The notes under the pieces: model-generated
The model's database searches: none
Seen by the model: only the letters and a program-made list of their open reading frames with translations
Told to the model about the DNA's origin: nothing
Shown here: positions 25,950-35,567 of the stretch, one piece after another
How the letters are laid out: the number at the start of each line of letters is the position of its first letter
Numbering within the stretch: position 1 is the stretch's first letter
Program-made: the position numbers and the translations under genes
DNA from: an uncultured Clostridia bacterium
Lineage (GTDB): Bacteria > Bacillota > Clostridia > Oscillospirales > Acutalibacteraceae
Length of the DNA: 64,000 nt
Assembly: GCA_945787805.1 (NCBI GenBank)
Contig: CALZID010000011.1
Location: forward strand, 1-64,000
Direction: 5' to 3'

Positions 25950-27836
25950 TTATCTCGTTTTTTTGAGATAAATTGTTGACATTGGCGGCAAATCAAGTGA
26001 AATACACTGTTTAAATCCGTGCATTTCTTTCGGTATTGCCTTGATTTTATCCTTTTGTCCGCGGCCTTCACCGCCATAGATTTCATCGTCCGAGTTAAAC
26101 ACAACCTTATAGTTACCCTTTGTGGGAACTCCGATTTTATAATCATCTCTTGCCACAGGGGTAAAGTTGCAGACTGCGATAATTTCTTTGCCCTTTTCGT
26201 CAATTCTGCGGAATGCGATTACCGAATTATCACTGTCATCCGCTGAAATCCACGAAAAGCCCTCCCAAGAGTGGTCAACCTGCCACATTGCGGGAGTATC
26301 TTTATAAAAATGGTTGATGTCTTTGAAATATCTTTGCAGTTTTCTGTGCATATCGTAGTCAAGCAGTAGCCAGTCGAGTCCCTTTTTGAAATCCCACTCA
26401 ATAAACTGACCGAATTCGGAGCCCATAAACATAAGCTTTTTACCCGGGTGCGCCATCATATAGCCCATAAATGCTCTGACACCTGCGAATTTTTCTTCAT
26501 AAGTACCCGGCATTTTATTGATAAGCGAGCATTTACCGTGCACAACCTCATCGTGGGATATGGGCAAGATAAAATTCTCTGAAAAAGCGTAGAAGAACGA
26601 GAATGTGATGCACCCGTGATTGCCTTTTCTGTAAAGCGGGTCCATTGAGAAATAACGGAGAATGTCATTCATCCAGCCCATATTCCATTTATAGTTAAAG
26701 CCCAAGCCGCCCATATAAACAGGTTTTGTAACCATGGGCCATGCTGTGCTTTCTTCCGCTATGAGCAGAGTGCCGTGATAATCACGAAAAACATTCATAC
26801 TGAGCTTGTTTAAGAATGCAATAGTTTCGAGATTTTCAATGCCTCCGTCTTTGTTGGCAATCCAATGGCCGTCGTCCCTGCCGTAGTTAAGATAGAGCAT
26901 AGATGCAACTGCATCGACACGAAGACCGTCGATATGATATTTATCAAGCCAGAACATTGCACTTGATATTAAGAATGATTGAACTTCATTTCTGCCGAAG
27001 TCAAACACCTTTGTACCCCATTCAAGATGCTCGCCCTTGCGAATATCTGCATATTCATAGCAAGGGGTTCCGTCAAATTCATAAAGTCCGTTAGCGTCTT
27101 TCGGGAAATGGGCAGGCACCCAGTCAAGAATAACACCGATGTCATTTTTATGGCACATATCAACAAGATACATCAGGTCATCGGGTGTTCCGTAACGGGA
27201 GGTTGCCGCAAAATATCCTGTTACCTGATAACCCCAAGAGCCGTCAAAGGGATATTCCGTAAGGGGCATAAACTCGATATGAGTGTATCCCATTTCTTTA
27301 ACATAGGGAATCAGCTCCTCAGCCATTTTACGATATGAATAGAAATTGCCGTCTTCATACTGTCTCCATGAGCCAAAATGCACTTCATAGATATTTACGG
27401 GTTGGTCGTATTGCGCTTTTTCGCGTTTTGCCTTTTCCCACTTGGCATCATTCCAATTATAACCGCCCAGCTCATAAAATTTTGTCGCATTATCGGGACG
27501 GGTTTCCATATGATAGCCATAGGGGTCACTTTTCATAAGCTTTCTGCCGTCTTGAGTATAAATGCAATATTTATATGAATCAAATTGATTAACACCGTCA
27601 ACAAAAGCTTCCCAAATGCCGCCTGCCGTTATGCGGGTTGCAAGGTTGGCATTTTCACTCCAATTATTAAAATCACCGCAAACCGCAACCGCAACCGCAT
27701 TGGGCGCCCACACCCTGAAAACCACCGTATTTTCATCGACACGGTGTGAGCCCATATACTCATAAGCACGGGCATTGTTGCCTTGATGAAAAAGATAAAC
27801 GGGAACCTGAGATTCGTAATTATTACTTTCAGACAT
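25950..27836 (-). CDS. glgB: 1,4-alpha-glucan branching enzyme (GH13_9)
   Basis: 628 residues from ATG 27836, preceded by GGGAGGTAGGG; an in-frame extension to 27950 has no ribosome binding site. It introduces alpha-1,6 branches into glycogen. An N-terminal CBM48 (about 40-130: [20 protein letters not shown]) precedes the GH13 barrel with [10 protein letters not shown], the nucleophile Asp in [14 protein letters not shown], the acid/base Glu in [11 protein letters not shown], and [10 protein letters not shown], and a C-terminal beta-sandwich. First gene of glgBCDA, with promoter at 27899-27871. Glycogen phosphorylase is not in the window. Confidence 0.96.
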   Translation of the reverse strand: MSESNNYESQVPVYLFHQGNNARAYEYMGSHRVDENTVVFRVWAPNAVAVAVCGDFNNWSENANLATRITAGGIWEAFVDGVNQFDSYKYCIYTQDGRKLMKSDPYGYHMETRPDNATKFYELGGYNWNDAKWEKAKREKAQYDQPVNIYEVHFGSWRQYEDGNFYSYRKMAEELIPYVKEMGYTHIEFMPLTEYPFDGSWGYQVTGYFAATSRYGTPDDLMYLVDMCHKNDIGVILDWVPAHFPKDANGLYEFDGTPCYEYADIRKGEHLEWGTKVFDFGRNEVQSFLISSAMFWLDKYHIDGLRVDAVASMLYLNYGRDDGHWIANKDGGIENLETIAFLNKLSMNVFRDYHGTLLIAEESTAWPMVTKPVYMGGLGFNYKWNMGWMNDILRYFSMDPLYRKGNHGCITFSFFYAFSENFILPISHDEVVHGKCSLINKMPGTYEEKFAGVRAFMGYMMAHPGKKLMFMGSEFGQFIEWDFKKGLDWLLLDYDMHRKLQRYFKDINHFYKDTPAMWQVDHSWEGFSWISADDSDNSVIAFRRIDEKGKEIIAVCNFTPVARDDYKIGVPTKGNYKVVFNSDDEIYGGEGRGQKDKIKAIPKEMHGFKQCISLDLPPMSTIYLKKTR

Positions 27837-27870
27837 TTCCCTACCTCCCAAAATATAATTATACAAATGT

Positions 27871-27899
27871 ATTTTAACACTCAAAAAGCATTTTTTCAA
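27871..27899 (-). promoter_or_regulatory. Promoter of the glgBCDA operon
   Basis: Minus-strand -35 TTGAAA (27899-27894), a 17-base spacer and -10 TAAAAT (27876-27871). A second possible -10, TATAAT, lies about 15 bases downstream. Confidence 0.55.
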
Positions 27900-28018
27900 G
27901 CGTTTTTTGAACAAAATAGTCAAATCGTTCACAATTTTTGTTACGGGCATTTGTGCAGTTTGTTACAAAAAAACACTAAAAACATATAAAGCGAACAAAA
28001 AACAACATATATTTTTGC

Positions 28019-28302
28019 AAAAGGGGCTGTAAAAAACGAAAGTTTTTTACAGCCCCTTTTTGGGGGTTAGGAAAAAATGCGTAGAATGGACAAACTGAGC
28101 GATAACAAGGCTTTTACCTTGTTATCGGTTACCCGACGGCGTACAAAGGTACGCCGAGAGGCGAAGTTTGTTCATAGCATAAAACATTATTTTTTATCTG
28201 TTTTTTGTTTTTTATTTCTTTTATGTGTTAAATGCTGTTTTGGAGTACTAAAAAACCTTTACTTATAGGGTTTTATGCGGTCTACACTTTTTTTACAACC
28301 CC
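28019..28302 (+). repeat. 284-bp structured repeat element, copy A
   Basis: Nearly identical to 46010-46293. It begins with a long hairpin (AAAAGGGGCTGT arm, 28019-28060). A 240-bp segment follows that folds into nested stems. P1 pairs GGGGTT (28063-28068) with AACCCC (28297-28302), plus AAAAAA/TTTTTT and GTAGA/TCTAC. P2 pairs ATGGACAAACT (28086-28096) with AGTTTGTTCAT (28165-28175) and encloses hairpins CGATAACAAGG/CCTTGTTATCG (28100-28127) and CGGCGTAC/GTACGCCG (28137-28156). P5 pairs GCATAAAAC (28177-28185) with GTTTTATGC (28270-28278). A G-U pair in P2 hints at plus-strand RNA. Both copies also encode the same 43-residue basic peptide from ATG 28077. This fills the gap between glgB and the ABC exporter. 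Confidence 0.8.
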
Positions 28303-28309
28303 TTGTATA

Positions 28310-30220
28310 TTATTCTTCGAAATTGCCGGTATAGAGTTGATAGTATTTTCCCTTTTGATTTATAAGGTCGTCGTGGTCGCCGCGTTCAATGATTTCACCG
28401 TGTTCGAGCACCATAATTGCCTGCGCATTTCTGACGGTTGAGAGTCTGTGCGCAATAACAAAAACCGTTCTGCCCTGCATAAGAGCATCCATACCCTTTT
28501 CAATGAGTTTTTCTGTTCTTGTATCAATTGAGCTTGTTGCTTCGTCGAGAATCAGCACGGGTGGGTCCGCAACTGCCGCACGGGCAATTGAGAGCAGCTG
28601 CCTTTGACCTTGCGAAAGGTTTGAACCGTCGCCTGTGAGCATCGTGTCATATCCGTCGGGCAAGTTTTCGATAAAGGAATGTGCATTTGCAATTTTCGCC
28701 GCTTTCACAACATCTTCGTGAGTAGCGTCCAGATTACCGTAACGGATATTATCTTCAATAGTACCCGTAAAAAGATGGGTATCTTGAAGAACAATACCGA
28801 GTGAACGGCGTAAATCGGACTTTTTGATTTTTTGAATATTTATGCCGTCATAACGGATTTTGCCGTCGTTTATTTCATAGAAGCGGTTAATAAGGTTTGT
28901 GATAGTTGTTTTACCCGCACCGGTTGAGCCTACAAAAGCGATTTTCTGACCGGGCTTTGCATAGAGTGAAACATCGTTAAGCACTGTCTTTTTGCCGTCA
29001 TAGCTGAATGTTACATTTTCAAATTCAATGTCGCCTGCAAGACGGGTATATGTGACGGTTCCGTCACCGTGAGTATGCTTCCAAGCCCAAACACCTGTAT
29101 GTTCTTCGGTTTCTTCAATTTCACCGTTATCTGAAATTTTTGCATTGACAAGCACAACATAGCCCTCGTCAACTTCTTTATTTTCATCAATAATTTCAAA
29201 AATTCTCTCTGCACCCGCAAGCGCCATAAAGGCGTTGTTAAACTGTTGAGTAATATTTGAAATGGGTTGAGTGAAGCTTCTGATATATTGCAAGAACGCT
29301 ACAATTTCACCGGGAGTCATTGCGCCTTTAAGCGCTAACAAGCCGCCCACAGTTGCAGAAAGTGCGTATGTGATATGAGAAAGGTTGTTCATCACAGGTC
29401 CTAAAATATTTGCGAATGTGTTTGCGCTTGTTGCCGCTTTACGAAGACTTTCATTGATTTCGTCAAAATGACTTATGACATCTTCTTCGTGATTAAACAC
29501 TTTTACAACCTTTTGCCCTTCAATGATTTCTTCAATGTAGCCGTTGACCGTACCTAATTGTTCCTGCTGTTTTTTGAAGAACAGGGCACTTCTCTTGCCC
29601 ACGGTCTTTGTTACAAAGAACATTACAATAACCATTGCGATAACTATGAGAGTCATCTGCCAGCTATACATAAGCATTATCACAAATGAGCCCACAATCA
29701 TAATACCCGAAGAAACAAACTGCGTAAGTCCCTGACTTATGAACATTCTCAAAGACTCCACATCGTTTGTAAAGCGGCTCATTATTTCTCCGTTGGGTTT
29801 TGAGTCAAAATAACTGATTGGCAAATCGGAGATGGAGTCGAACAAATCTTTTCTCAAGGTGTTGAGTGTGCGTTGAGTGAGCCATACCGAGCATTTTGAC
29901 TGACCGTATGACGCTAATGCGCCTCCAAGGAAAACGCAGCCCATAAGCACCATCGTTCTGATAAGTCCGCTGACAAGCTCACCCTCAAACCGTTGACCTA
30001 CAAGGGGTCTTAAATAATCGTCGATAATGGGTTCGATAAAAAGTGCCGCCGAAACAGTTGCCAAAGACTGAATTGCCGCAAAGAAAAGCATTCCGAAGAA
30101 AAGGCCTTTTTGTCTGCATATATATTTAAACAAGCGAATTACGGTGCCTTTTGTATTTTTAGGCTTTTTAACGGGTCCCATAGGTCCGTGTTTTTTGCCG
30201 CCGCCCATTGGTCCTGCCAT
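28310..30220 (-). CDS. ABC exporter half-transporter, catalytically complete subunit
   Basis: 636 residues. A type IV ABC exporter: a basic Gly-rich N-terminal extension, six TM helices (about 40-340) and an ATPase domain with Walker A GSTGAGKTT, signature LSQGQRQ, Walker B LILDEATSSID and a switch His in IAHRLS. An insertion of about 50 residues (about 365-415, starting GYVVLVNAKISDNGEIEETE) separates the TM and ATPase domains, as seen in BmrD/YheH-like subunits. It pairs with the partner encoded directly upstream (stop/start overlap). Probably drug or peptide efflux, under the MarR regulator. Confidence 0.88.
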   Translation of the reverse strand: MAGPMGGGKKHGPMGPVKKPKNTKGTVIRLFKYICRQKGLFFGMLFFAAIQSLATVSAALFIEPIIDDYLRPLVGQRFEGELVSGLIRTMVLMGCVFLGGALASYGQSKCSVWLTQRTLNTLRKDLFDSISDLPISYFDSKPNGEIMSRFTNDVESLRMFISQGLTQFVSSGIMIVGSFVIMLMYSWQMTLIVIAMVIVMFFVTKTVGKRSALFFKKQQEQLGTVNGYIEEIIEGQKVVKVFNHEEDVISHFDEINESLRKAATSANTFANILGPVMNNLSHITYALSATVGGLLALKGAMTPGEIVAFLQYIRSFTQPISNITQQFNNAFMALAGAERIFEIIDENKEVDEGYVVLVNAKISDNGEIEETEEHTGVWAWKHTHGDGTVTYTRLAGDIEFENVTFSYDGKKTVLNDVSLYAKPGQKIAFVGSTGAGKTTITNLINRFYEINDGKIRYDGINIQKIKKSDLRRSLGIVLQDTHLFTGTIEDNIRYGNLDATHEDVVKAAKIANAHSFIENLPDGYDTMLTGDGSNLSQGQRQLLSIARAAVADPPVLILDEATSSIDTRTEKLIEKGMDALMQGRTVFVIAHRLSTVRNAQAIMVLEHGEIIERGDHDDLINQKGKYYQLYTGNFEE

Positions 30221-31980
30221 TATAACGCACCTCCCTGCAAGTCAAAATCATCGCTGCCCTTTTGTTGAGAGTCATAAATATCTTTATAAATTTCATTGCG
30301 GCTGATTAACTCTTCGTGATTGCCCACATCGTTTATTTCACCGTTGTCAAGAATAATGATTTTGTCACAGTCTTCAACCGACGAAATACGCTGTGCAATA
30401 ATGATTTTTGTAGTTTCGGGAATACACGAGCGAAGTCCCGTTCTGATTTTTGAATCGGTGAAAGTATCTACCGCACTTGTTGAGTCGTCTAAAATGAGTA
30501 TTTTAGGCTTTTTAAGAATTGCACGGGCAATACAGAGCCTTTGCTTTTGTCCGCCCGAAACATTAACGCCCCCCTGACCTAAGTCTGTGTTATATCCGTC
30601 GGGGAATGATGACACAAAATCGTGGGCGTCCGCAATTTTACAAGCCTCAACCAGTTCTTCGTCAGTTGCGTTTTTATTACCCCAGCGAAGATTTTCGGCG
30701 ATTGTGCCGGAAAACAGCACATTCTTTTGAAGCACCATACTGACTTCTTCTCTCAATGCGTGGATTTTATAATCCTTTACATTTACTCCGCCTACAAGTA
30801 CTTCGCCGTCGGTTGTGTCATAAAGACGGGCAATCAACTGAACAAGCGAAGATTTAGCGCTGCCTGTTGCACCGATAATGCCAACCATTTCACCGCTGTT
30901 GATTTTTACATTTGCATTTTTAATTATCGGATTTGCGGCGCCGCTGTATTTGAATGTAACATTTTTAAACTCGATTGAACCGTCACGGACAACAGTTTCC
31001 GTTGCATTTTCATCGCTGATGTCGGGCACTTCTTTGATTACTTCAAGTATTCTCTTTGCACTTGCCTGTGACATAAAGAACTGTGCGATAAGCATTATAA
31101 TCATAAGGAAGTTCATCAATATCTGCATAATGTAGGTATAAATTGCGGTAAAATCGCCGAGCAGCAAGGTTTCTGCGGAAATTGCTTTTGCCGCAATATA
31201 GAGAATGGCGAGAATTGTGCCAAACATAATAATCATAAGTGCAGGCTGACCTAAAATCATAAGCTTTTCGGCATTCAATGCGGCATTCATAAGATTGTCG
31301 TTTGCTTTTTTGAACTTATCTTTTTCATAGTCTTCTCGTACAAATGATTTTACCACACGCACATTAGTAAGATTTTCCTGAATTGACGCATTAAATCCGT
31401 CAAACATTTCAAGCATCTTTTTAAATCTCTTTAAGGCAATCGGTGCAAACACCACAAGAATAACCGTTATAAGCGGAAGTGACACTAAAAATGCGCTTGA
31501 CACCTCGGGGCTCATCTTAATTGTAAATGCGAGCGCCGCAACAAACATAACAGGTGCACGGAAAAGCATTCTAATCATCATTAAGAATGTATTTTGCACA
31601 GTGTTAACATCGGTTGTAAGACGGGTGATAAGTGACGCAGTTGAAAAACGGTCGATATTTGAGAATGAAAATGTTTGTATTTTATTCATCAGTACTTCAC
31701 GAAGCTTTGCGCCGAAGCCCATACCCGCAACAGATGCGGCTCTGGCCGCCATTGACCCGCAGAATAATGAGCAAAGAGCATAAATGAGCATTCTCACACC
31801 TAAACGAAGCATTTTGTTCATACTGTCGTCAGTCATTCCGCCTTCTTGTTGAATGAGAGTGATTATATCTGCCATAACAAGCGGAATCATAAGCTCAAAA
31901 ACAACCTCGCCAACCATAAGTACAGGAGATAAAATTGCAGGGACTATATACTTTTTGGCATATTTTAAAAGCTTAAACAT
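30220..31980 (-). CDS. ABC exporter half-transporter, degenerate-site subunit
   Basis: 586 residues with six TM helices (about 18-320) and an ATPase domain. Walker A is GATGSAKSS, signature VSGGQKQR, and Walker B LILDDSTSAVD has Asp where the catalytic Glu is expected. That is the normal pattern for the regulatory half of heterodimeric exporters such as BmrCD or LmrCD. GGGGAG precedes ATG. The start overlaps the MarR stop by 8 bases and the end meets the second subunit's ATG, giving a three-gene operon. Confidence 0.88.
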   Translation of the reverse strand: MFKLLKYAKKYIVPAILSPVLMVGEVVFELMIPLVMADIITLIQQEGGMTDDSMNKMLRLGVRMLIYALCSLFCGSMAARAASVAGMGFGAKLREVLMNKIQTFSFSNIDRFSTASLITRLTTDVNTVQNTFLMMIRMLFRAPVMFVAALAFTIKMSPEVSSAFLVSLPLITVILVVFAPIALKRFKKMLEMFDGFNASIQENLTNVRVVKSFVREDYEKDKFKKANDNLMNAALNAEKLMILGQPALMIIMFGTILAILYIAAKAISAETLLLGDFTAIYTYIMQILMNFLMIIMLIAQFFMSQASAKRILEVIKEVPDISDENATETVVRDGSIEFKNVTFKYSGAANPIIKNANVKINSGEMVGIIGATGSAKSSLVQLIARLYDTTDGEVLVGGVNVKDYKIHALREEVSMVLQKNVLFSGTIAENLRWGNKNATDEELVEACKIADAHDFVSSFPDGYNTDLGQGGVNVSGGQKQRLCIARAILKKPKILILDDSTSAVDTFTDSKIRTGLRSCIPETTKIIIAQRISSVEDCDKIIILDNGEINDVGNHEELISRNEIYKDIYDSQQKGSDDFDLQGGAL

Positions 31981-32425
31981 CTTTTTCTCCCCTTTCTGTA
32001 AATTCTGAAAGATTTTTATTCATTCTTTCAAGAAAGCCTATAAGCGTCGTAAGCTCTTCTTCTGTAAAGCCTGAAAAAGTTGCTTCATCCGTTTCTATAA
32101 ACAGCTTATCGGCATATTCCGAAAGTTTTTTGCCCTTGTCGGTTAATTTAAGATTATTGCGCCTTGCGTCAAGCTTATCTGCAACACGCACCACAAGTCC
32201 TGCTTCTTCCATTCTTTTTAGAGATGTTGCGACGGACGGCGGAGAGATATGCAAGAAATCTGCGATTTCTTTTTGAGTTGCATTGTCGTTTTCGCTGAGA
32301 TATTTTAAAATCGGCGGTTGACCGAAATAAAGCCCCCATTCACGAAAGCGTTTGTCGATTATATTTCGGTGATTACTGTGATATGTTTTAAAAGCACTTC
32401 TCACCTTTTCAATATTGTTTTTCAT
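31973..32425 (-). CDS. MarR-family transcriptional regulator
   Basis: 150 residues from ATG 32425 (AAAGAG 9 bases upstream; an in-frame GTG lies at 32434). The winged helix reads LKYLSENDNATQKEIADFLHISPPSVATSLKRMEEAGLVVR followed by the wing VADKLDARRNNLKLTDKG, flanked by dimerisation helices. It is the first gene of the operon with the two ABC subunits, and probably represses itself and them until it binds a ligand. A palindrome at 32459-32489 overlapping the start point is the likely operator. Confidence 0.9.
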   Translation of the reverse strand: MKNNIEKVRSAFKTYHSNHRNIIDKRFREWGLYFGQPPILKYLSENDNATQKEIADFLHISPPSVATSLKRMEEAGLVVRVADKLDARRNNLKLTDKGKKLSEYADKLFIETDEATFSGFTEEELTTLIGFLERMNKNLSEFTERGEKDV

Positions 32426-32458
32426 TTTATACACTCTTTCAATATATGTTGGAGTTTT

Positions 32459-32524
32459 AGTTAATCGGTTTATAATTAACTGATTAACTATTTTTTATTA
32501 TATAACAAAATTTCACTATGTCAA
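32459..32524 (-). promoter_or_regulatory. marR-ABC operon promoter with MarR operator
   Basis: Minus-strand -35 TTGACA (32524-32519), a 16-base spacer and -10 TATAAT (32502-32497). Directly downstream, covering the start point, lies an inverted repeat TAGTTAATC ... GATTAACTA (32459-32489) with an extra GTTAAT/ATTAAC half-site. The A/T-rich TTAA palindrome is typical of MarR operators. Confidence 0.75.
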
Positions 32525-32666
32525 GACTTTAAACAAGCGGTAATTATGAACTTTCTGTAAACAATCGGATGTTTTCATATTTTATCTCACAATTCATAAG
32601 ACAATCGGGCTTGTTTCACATATTTATGGAAGGCTTTTTCAAAAGTCTTCTGAAAGGAGAACCCAA

Positions 32667-33146
32667 ATGAACGAAAAATTGTCAAAAAAGGAGCTTGATT
32701 TTTGCAAATGGTATGCAAGACTGCAAAACCCGAAAGAAGCCGCACTGAAATCGGGATTTACGGTTTTGCCTGAATACCGCGCATTAAATCTGTTGTCAAA
32801 GAAACAAATACAAGGCAAAATCAAAGAATTTGAAAAAGAAAACCGTGCGGATGAAAATCTTGTTTCAGCAGGACTTTCAAGGCTTGCATTCGGCTCAATT
32901 TCCGATGCCGTAAAGCTAATTCTCTCGGCAGACGGTGACAGTCCGCCCGCACCCGACTCCCTTGACCTTTTCAATGTATCGGAAATTAAATTCACAAGCG
33001 GCAAGGGAATGGAAATTAAATTCTTTGACAGGTTAAAGGCCCTTGAACAGCTCTCTAAACTTTCCGAAAGCGTTGAAAATTCTTCTGCATTATCTTTCTA
33101 TGAGGCTCTTGAGAGAAGCGCCGGCGGCGGTGAAGAAAATGGCTGA
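32667..33146 (+). CDS. Phage terminase small subunit
   Basis: 159 residues. The N-terminal helix-turn-helix KLSKKELDFCKWYARLQNPKEAALKSGF fits terminase small subunits of the Terminase_2 family, which bind the phage DNA packaging site. Later, KFTSGKGMEIKFFDRLKALEQLSKL is a conserved region of the same family. AAAGGAG precedes ATG. It overlaps the large-subunit gene by 8 bases. First gene of an isolated head/packaging cassette, with no integrase or repressor before it. Confidence 0.82.
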   Translation: MNEKLSKKELDFCKWYARLQNPKEAALKSGFTVLPEYRALNLLSKKQIQGKIKEFEKENRADENLVSAGLSRLAFGSISDAVKLILSADGDSPPAPDSLDLFNVSEIKFTSGKGMEIKFFDRLKALEQLSKLSESVENSSALSFYEALERSAGGGEENG

Positions 33147-34401
33147 CATAAAATTCCACAGTTTTTCACCGAAGCAGCTCACAGTGCTTAATTGGTGGAC
33201 GGAAAACAGTCCCCACAAGCTTTGCGACGCCATCATTTGTGACGGCGCAGTCAGAAGCGGAAAGACTGTTTGTATGTCCCTATCGTTCATTTTATGGAGT
33301 CTCTATCGGTTTTCGGATTCGTCTTTTGCCCTGTGCGGTAAAACTATTTCATCACTCAGAAGAAATGTGATTACTCCCCTGTTGCCCTTGCTTATAAGTA
33401 TGGGCTTTACCGTCAACGAAAGACGCTCTGCCAACATCATTGAAATCGGCAACGGAAAACACATCAACCGTTTTTATCTTTTCGGCGGAAAAGACGAGTC
33501 TTCGGCAGCTCTCATTCAAGGTATGACTCTTTGCGGTATTTTGATGGACGAGGTTGCCCTTATGCCCCGTTCGTTTGTTGAACAGGCAATGGCAAGATGC
33601 TCTGTAAACGGCTCTAAATTTTGGTTTAACTGCAACCCCGAAAATCCTAATCACTGGTTTTATAAAGAATGGATAAAGAAAGCAAATGAAAAAAATTGCC
33701 TTTATCTTCATTTTTTAATGGACGACAATCCCTCCCTGTCGGAAAAAATCCGTGAACGGTATAAATCTCTTTATTCAGGCGCTTTTTATGAGAGATTTAT
33801 CTTGGGTAAATGGGTGGCGGTTGACGGTTTGGTTTACCCTTTTTTCAACGAAAAAGAGCATATTACGAACACCTTGCCCGAAAGGTTTGAAAAGCACTAT
33901 ATCTCTTGCGACTACGGAACGGTCAACCCCGCATCATTCGGATTGTGGGGACTTTATAAAGGTGTGTGGTACAGAATTAGGGAATTCTATCACGATTCAA
34001 AGGCAAAAGGCTTTCAAATGACCGACAAAGAATACTATGACCAATTAGTATCTCTTGCAGGTGACAAAAGAGTTGAAGCGGTGATAGTTGACCCGTCTGC
34101 CGCATCATTTATTGAGTGTATTCGCAGAGAAGGCAAATTCAGAGTTATTCCCGCAAAAAATGATGTTGCGGACGGAATTCGCAAGGTTTCGGAGAAACTG
34201 AAAACCCACAAAATTTTGATTCACAGTTCCTGCAAAGATTCGATTAGGGAATTCTCAATGTACCGTTGGGATTCCAACACTGTGAAAGACGCACCCAAAA
34301 AGGAATATGACCACGCCATGGACGATATTCGTTATTTTGTGGCCATGCTTCCGAACACTGTTGATGATGCGGTTTTTGCATTATCGGTTACACGAAAATA
34401 A
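33139..34401 (+). CDS. Phage terminase large subunit (PBSX type)
   Basis: 420 residues from ATG 33139 (overlapping the small subunit; a longer frame to 33043 is a shadow of it). The N-terminal ATPase has Walker A DGAVRSGKTVCMSL and Walker B GILMDEVALMP, then the NPENPNHWFYKEW region. The C-terminal nuclease has acidic residues in SCDYGTVNPASFGLWG, VIVDPSAASFIEC and YDHAMDDIRYFVA. It cuts and pumps concatemeric DNA into proheads. All catalytic motifs look intact, with no stop or frameshift. Confidence 0.92.
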   Translation: MADIKFHSFSPKQLTVLNWWTENSPHKLCDAIICDGAVRSGKTVCMSLSFILWSLYRFSDSSFALCGKTISSLRRNVITPLLPLLISMGFTVNERRSANIIEIGNGKHINRFYLFGGKDESSAALIQGMTLCGILMDEVALMPRSFVEQAMARCSVNGSKFWFNCNPENPNHWFYKEWIKKANEKNCLYLHFLMDDNPSLSEKIRERYKSLYSGAFYERFILGKWVAVDGLVYPFFNEKEHITNTLPERFEKHYISCDYGTVNPASFGLWGLYKGVWYRIREFYHDSKAKGFQMTDKEYYDQLVSLAGDKRVEAVIVDPSAASFIECIRREGKFRVIPAKNDVADGIRKVSEKLKTHKILIHSSCKDSIREFSMYRWDSNTVKDAPKKEYDHAMDDIRYFVAMLPNTVDDAVFALSVTRK

Positions 34402-34430
34402 TTCAACAATTATTTGAAAGGAGGTATTCA

Positions 34431-35567
34431 ATGTCTATATTTGATAAAATCAGCAAACGAAAAGTCTGCACAACCGCGCCGCAAGTCAGGTCATCACATC
34501 AGTTTGATGTTTTGAATTCATTTCCGACAATGGTTTTTCAGCCTGAAATTTATAAAAATCTTCGAGAGTCAATTCCCGTTATTGACACCGCCATTTATAA
34601 GCTTGTCCGTTTGACAGGCGGCTTTAAGGTTGAAAGCAATAACGGCAGAAATCAAAATGACCTTGACAATTTTGTTAAGAACATAAATGTGGGCGTAGCG
34701 GGAAAAGGTCTTCAGCAATTCATTGACATTTATTTTGAACAGCTTCTCACCTACGGCACATCGGCAGGCGAAATTGTTACCGACGGGCAAAATATCGACT
34801 CGCTTTATAATGTGCCCATTAAAAATATTTTGCTTAAACGAAACCCAAAAAATTTCAATGAAATTTTACTTTGCAAGCCGGACGCCTTTGACGGTACGCC
34901 CGTACCGTTTCAAGAGCTTGTTATGTACTCCGCATTAAATCCCGAGCCTGACTCACTTGTGGGCAATTCCGTTCTTAAAAGCTTACCCTTTGTATCGTCA
35001 ATTCTTATGAAGATATATGAGTCAATCGGAGTTAATTGGGAGAGAGCGGGAAATCTTCGCTTTGCAGTTACATATAATCCCGGCTCCGATGTTCTGGACC
35101 GTGCTTATGCAAAAGAGAGAGCGCAGCAGATTGCGAGCGAATGGGCAAGTGCTATGGAATCGGGTTCGGTTAAAGATTTTGTGGCAGTCGGCGATGTGCA
35201 AATTAAAGTAATCGGCGCTGATAATCAGATACTCAACAGCGAAATACCCGTTAGACAGATGCTTGAGCAAATTGTTGCAAAGCTTTCAATTCCGCCTTTT
35301 ATGTTGGGGCTTTCTTGGTCAACAACCGAGAGAATGTCGTCACAGCAGGCAGACGCACTCACAACCGAGATTGACGCCTACCGTCGCATTCTCACTCCCG
35401 TCATTGAAAAGATTTGTTCTCTGTTTCTCAGACTCCACGGCAACAGCGGTGGCGTAAATGTGATTTGGGACGAAGTTACTCTTCAAGACACGGTTGAGCT
35501 TGCAAAGGCAAAGCTTTACAACGCTCAGGCTCAAAGCTTAATTTCGGGAGGTGAAAATAATGACTAA
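34431..35567 (+). CDS. Phage portal protein
   Basis: 378 residues. Portal-family features are RESIPVIDTAIYKLVRLTGG near the N-terminus, a conserved central region GNSVLKSLPFVSSILMKIYE, and SIPPFMLGLSWSTTERMSSQQADALTTEIDAYR typical of siphovirus portals. It would form the dodecameric DNA gate at one capsid vertex and the docking site for terminase. AAAGGAGG precedes ATG. It overlaps the protease gene by 8 bases. Confidence 0.88.
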   Translation: MSIFDKISKRKVCTTAPQVRSSHQFDVLNSFPTMVFQPEIYKNLRESIPVIDTAIYKLVRLTGGFKVESNNGRNQNDLDNFVKNINVGVAGKGLQQFIDIYFEQLLTYGTSAGEIVTDGQNIDSLYNVPIKNILLKRNPKNFNEILLCKPDAFDGTPVPFQELVMYSALNPEPDSLVGNSVLKSLPFVSSILMKIYESIGVNWERAGNLRFAVTYNPGSDVLDRAYAKERAQQIASEWASAMESGSVKDFVAVGDVQIKVIGADNQILNSEIPVRQMLEQIVAKLSIPPFMLGLSWSTTERMSSQQADALTTEIDAYRRILTPVIEKICSLFLRLHGNSGGVNVIWDEVTLQDTVELAKAKLYNAQAQSLISGGENND

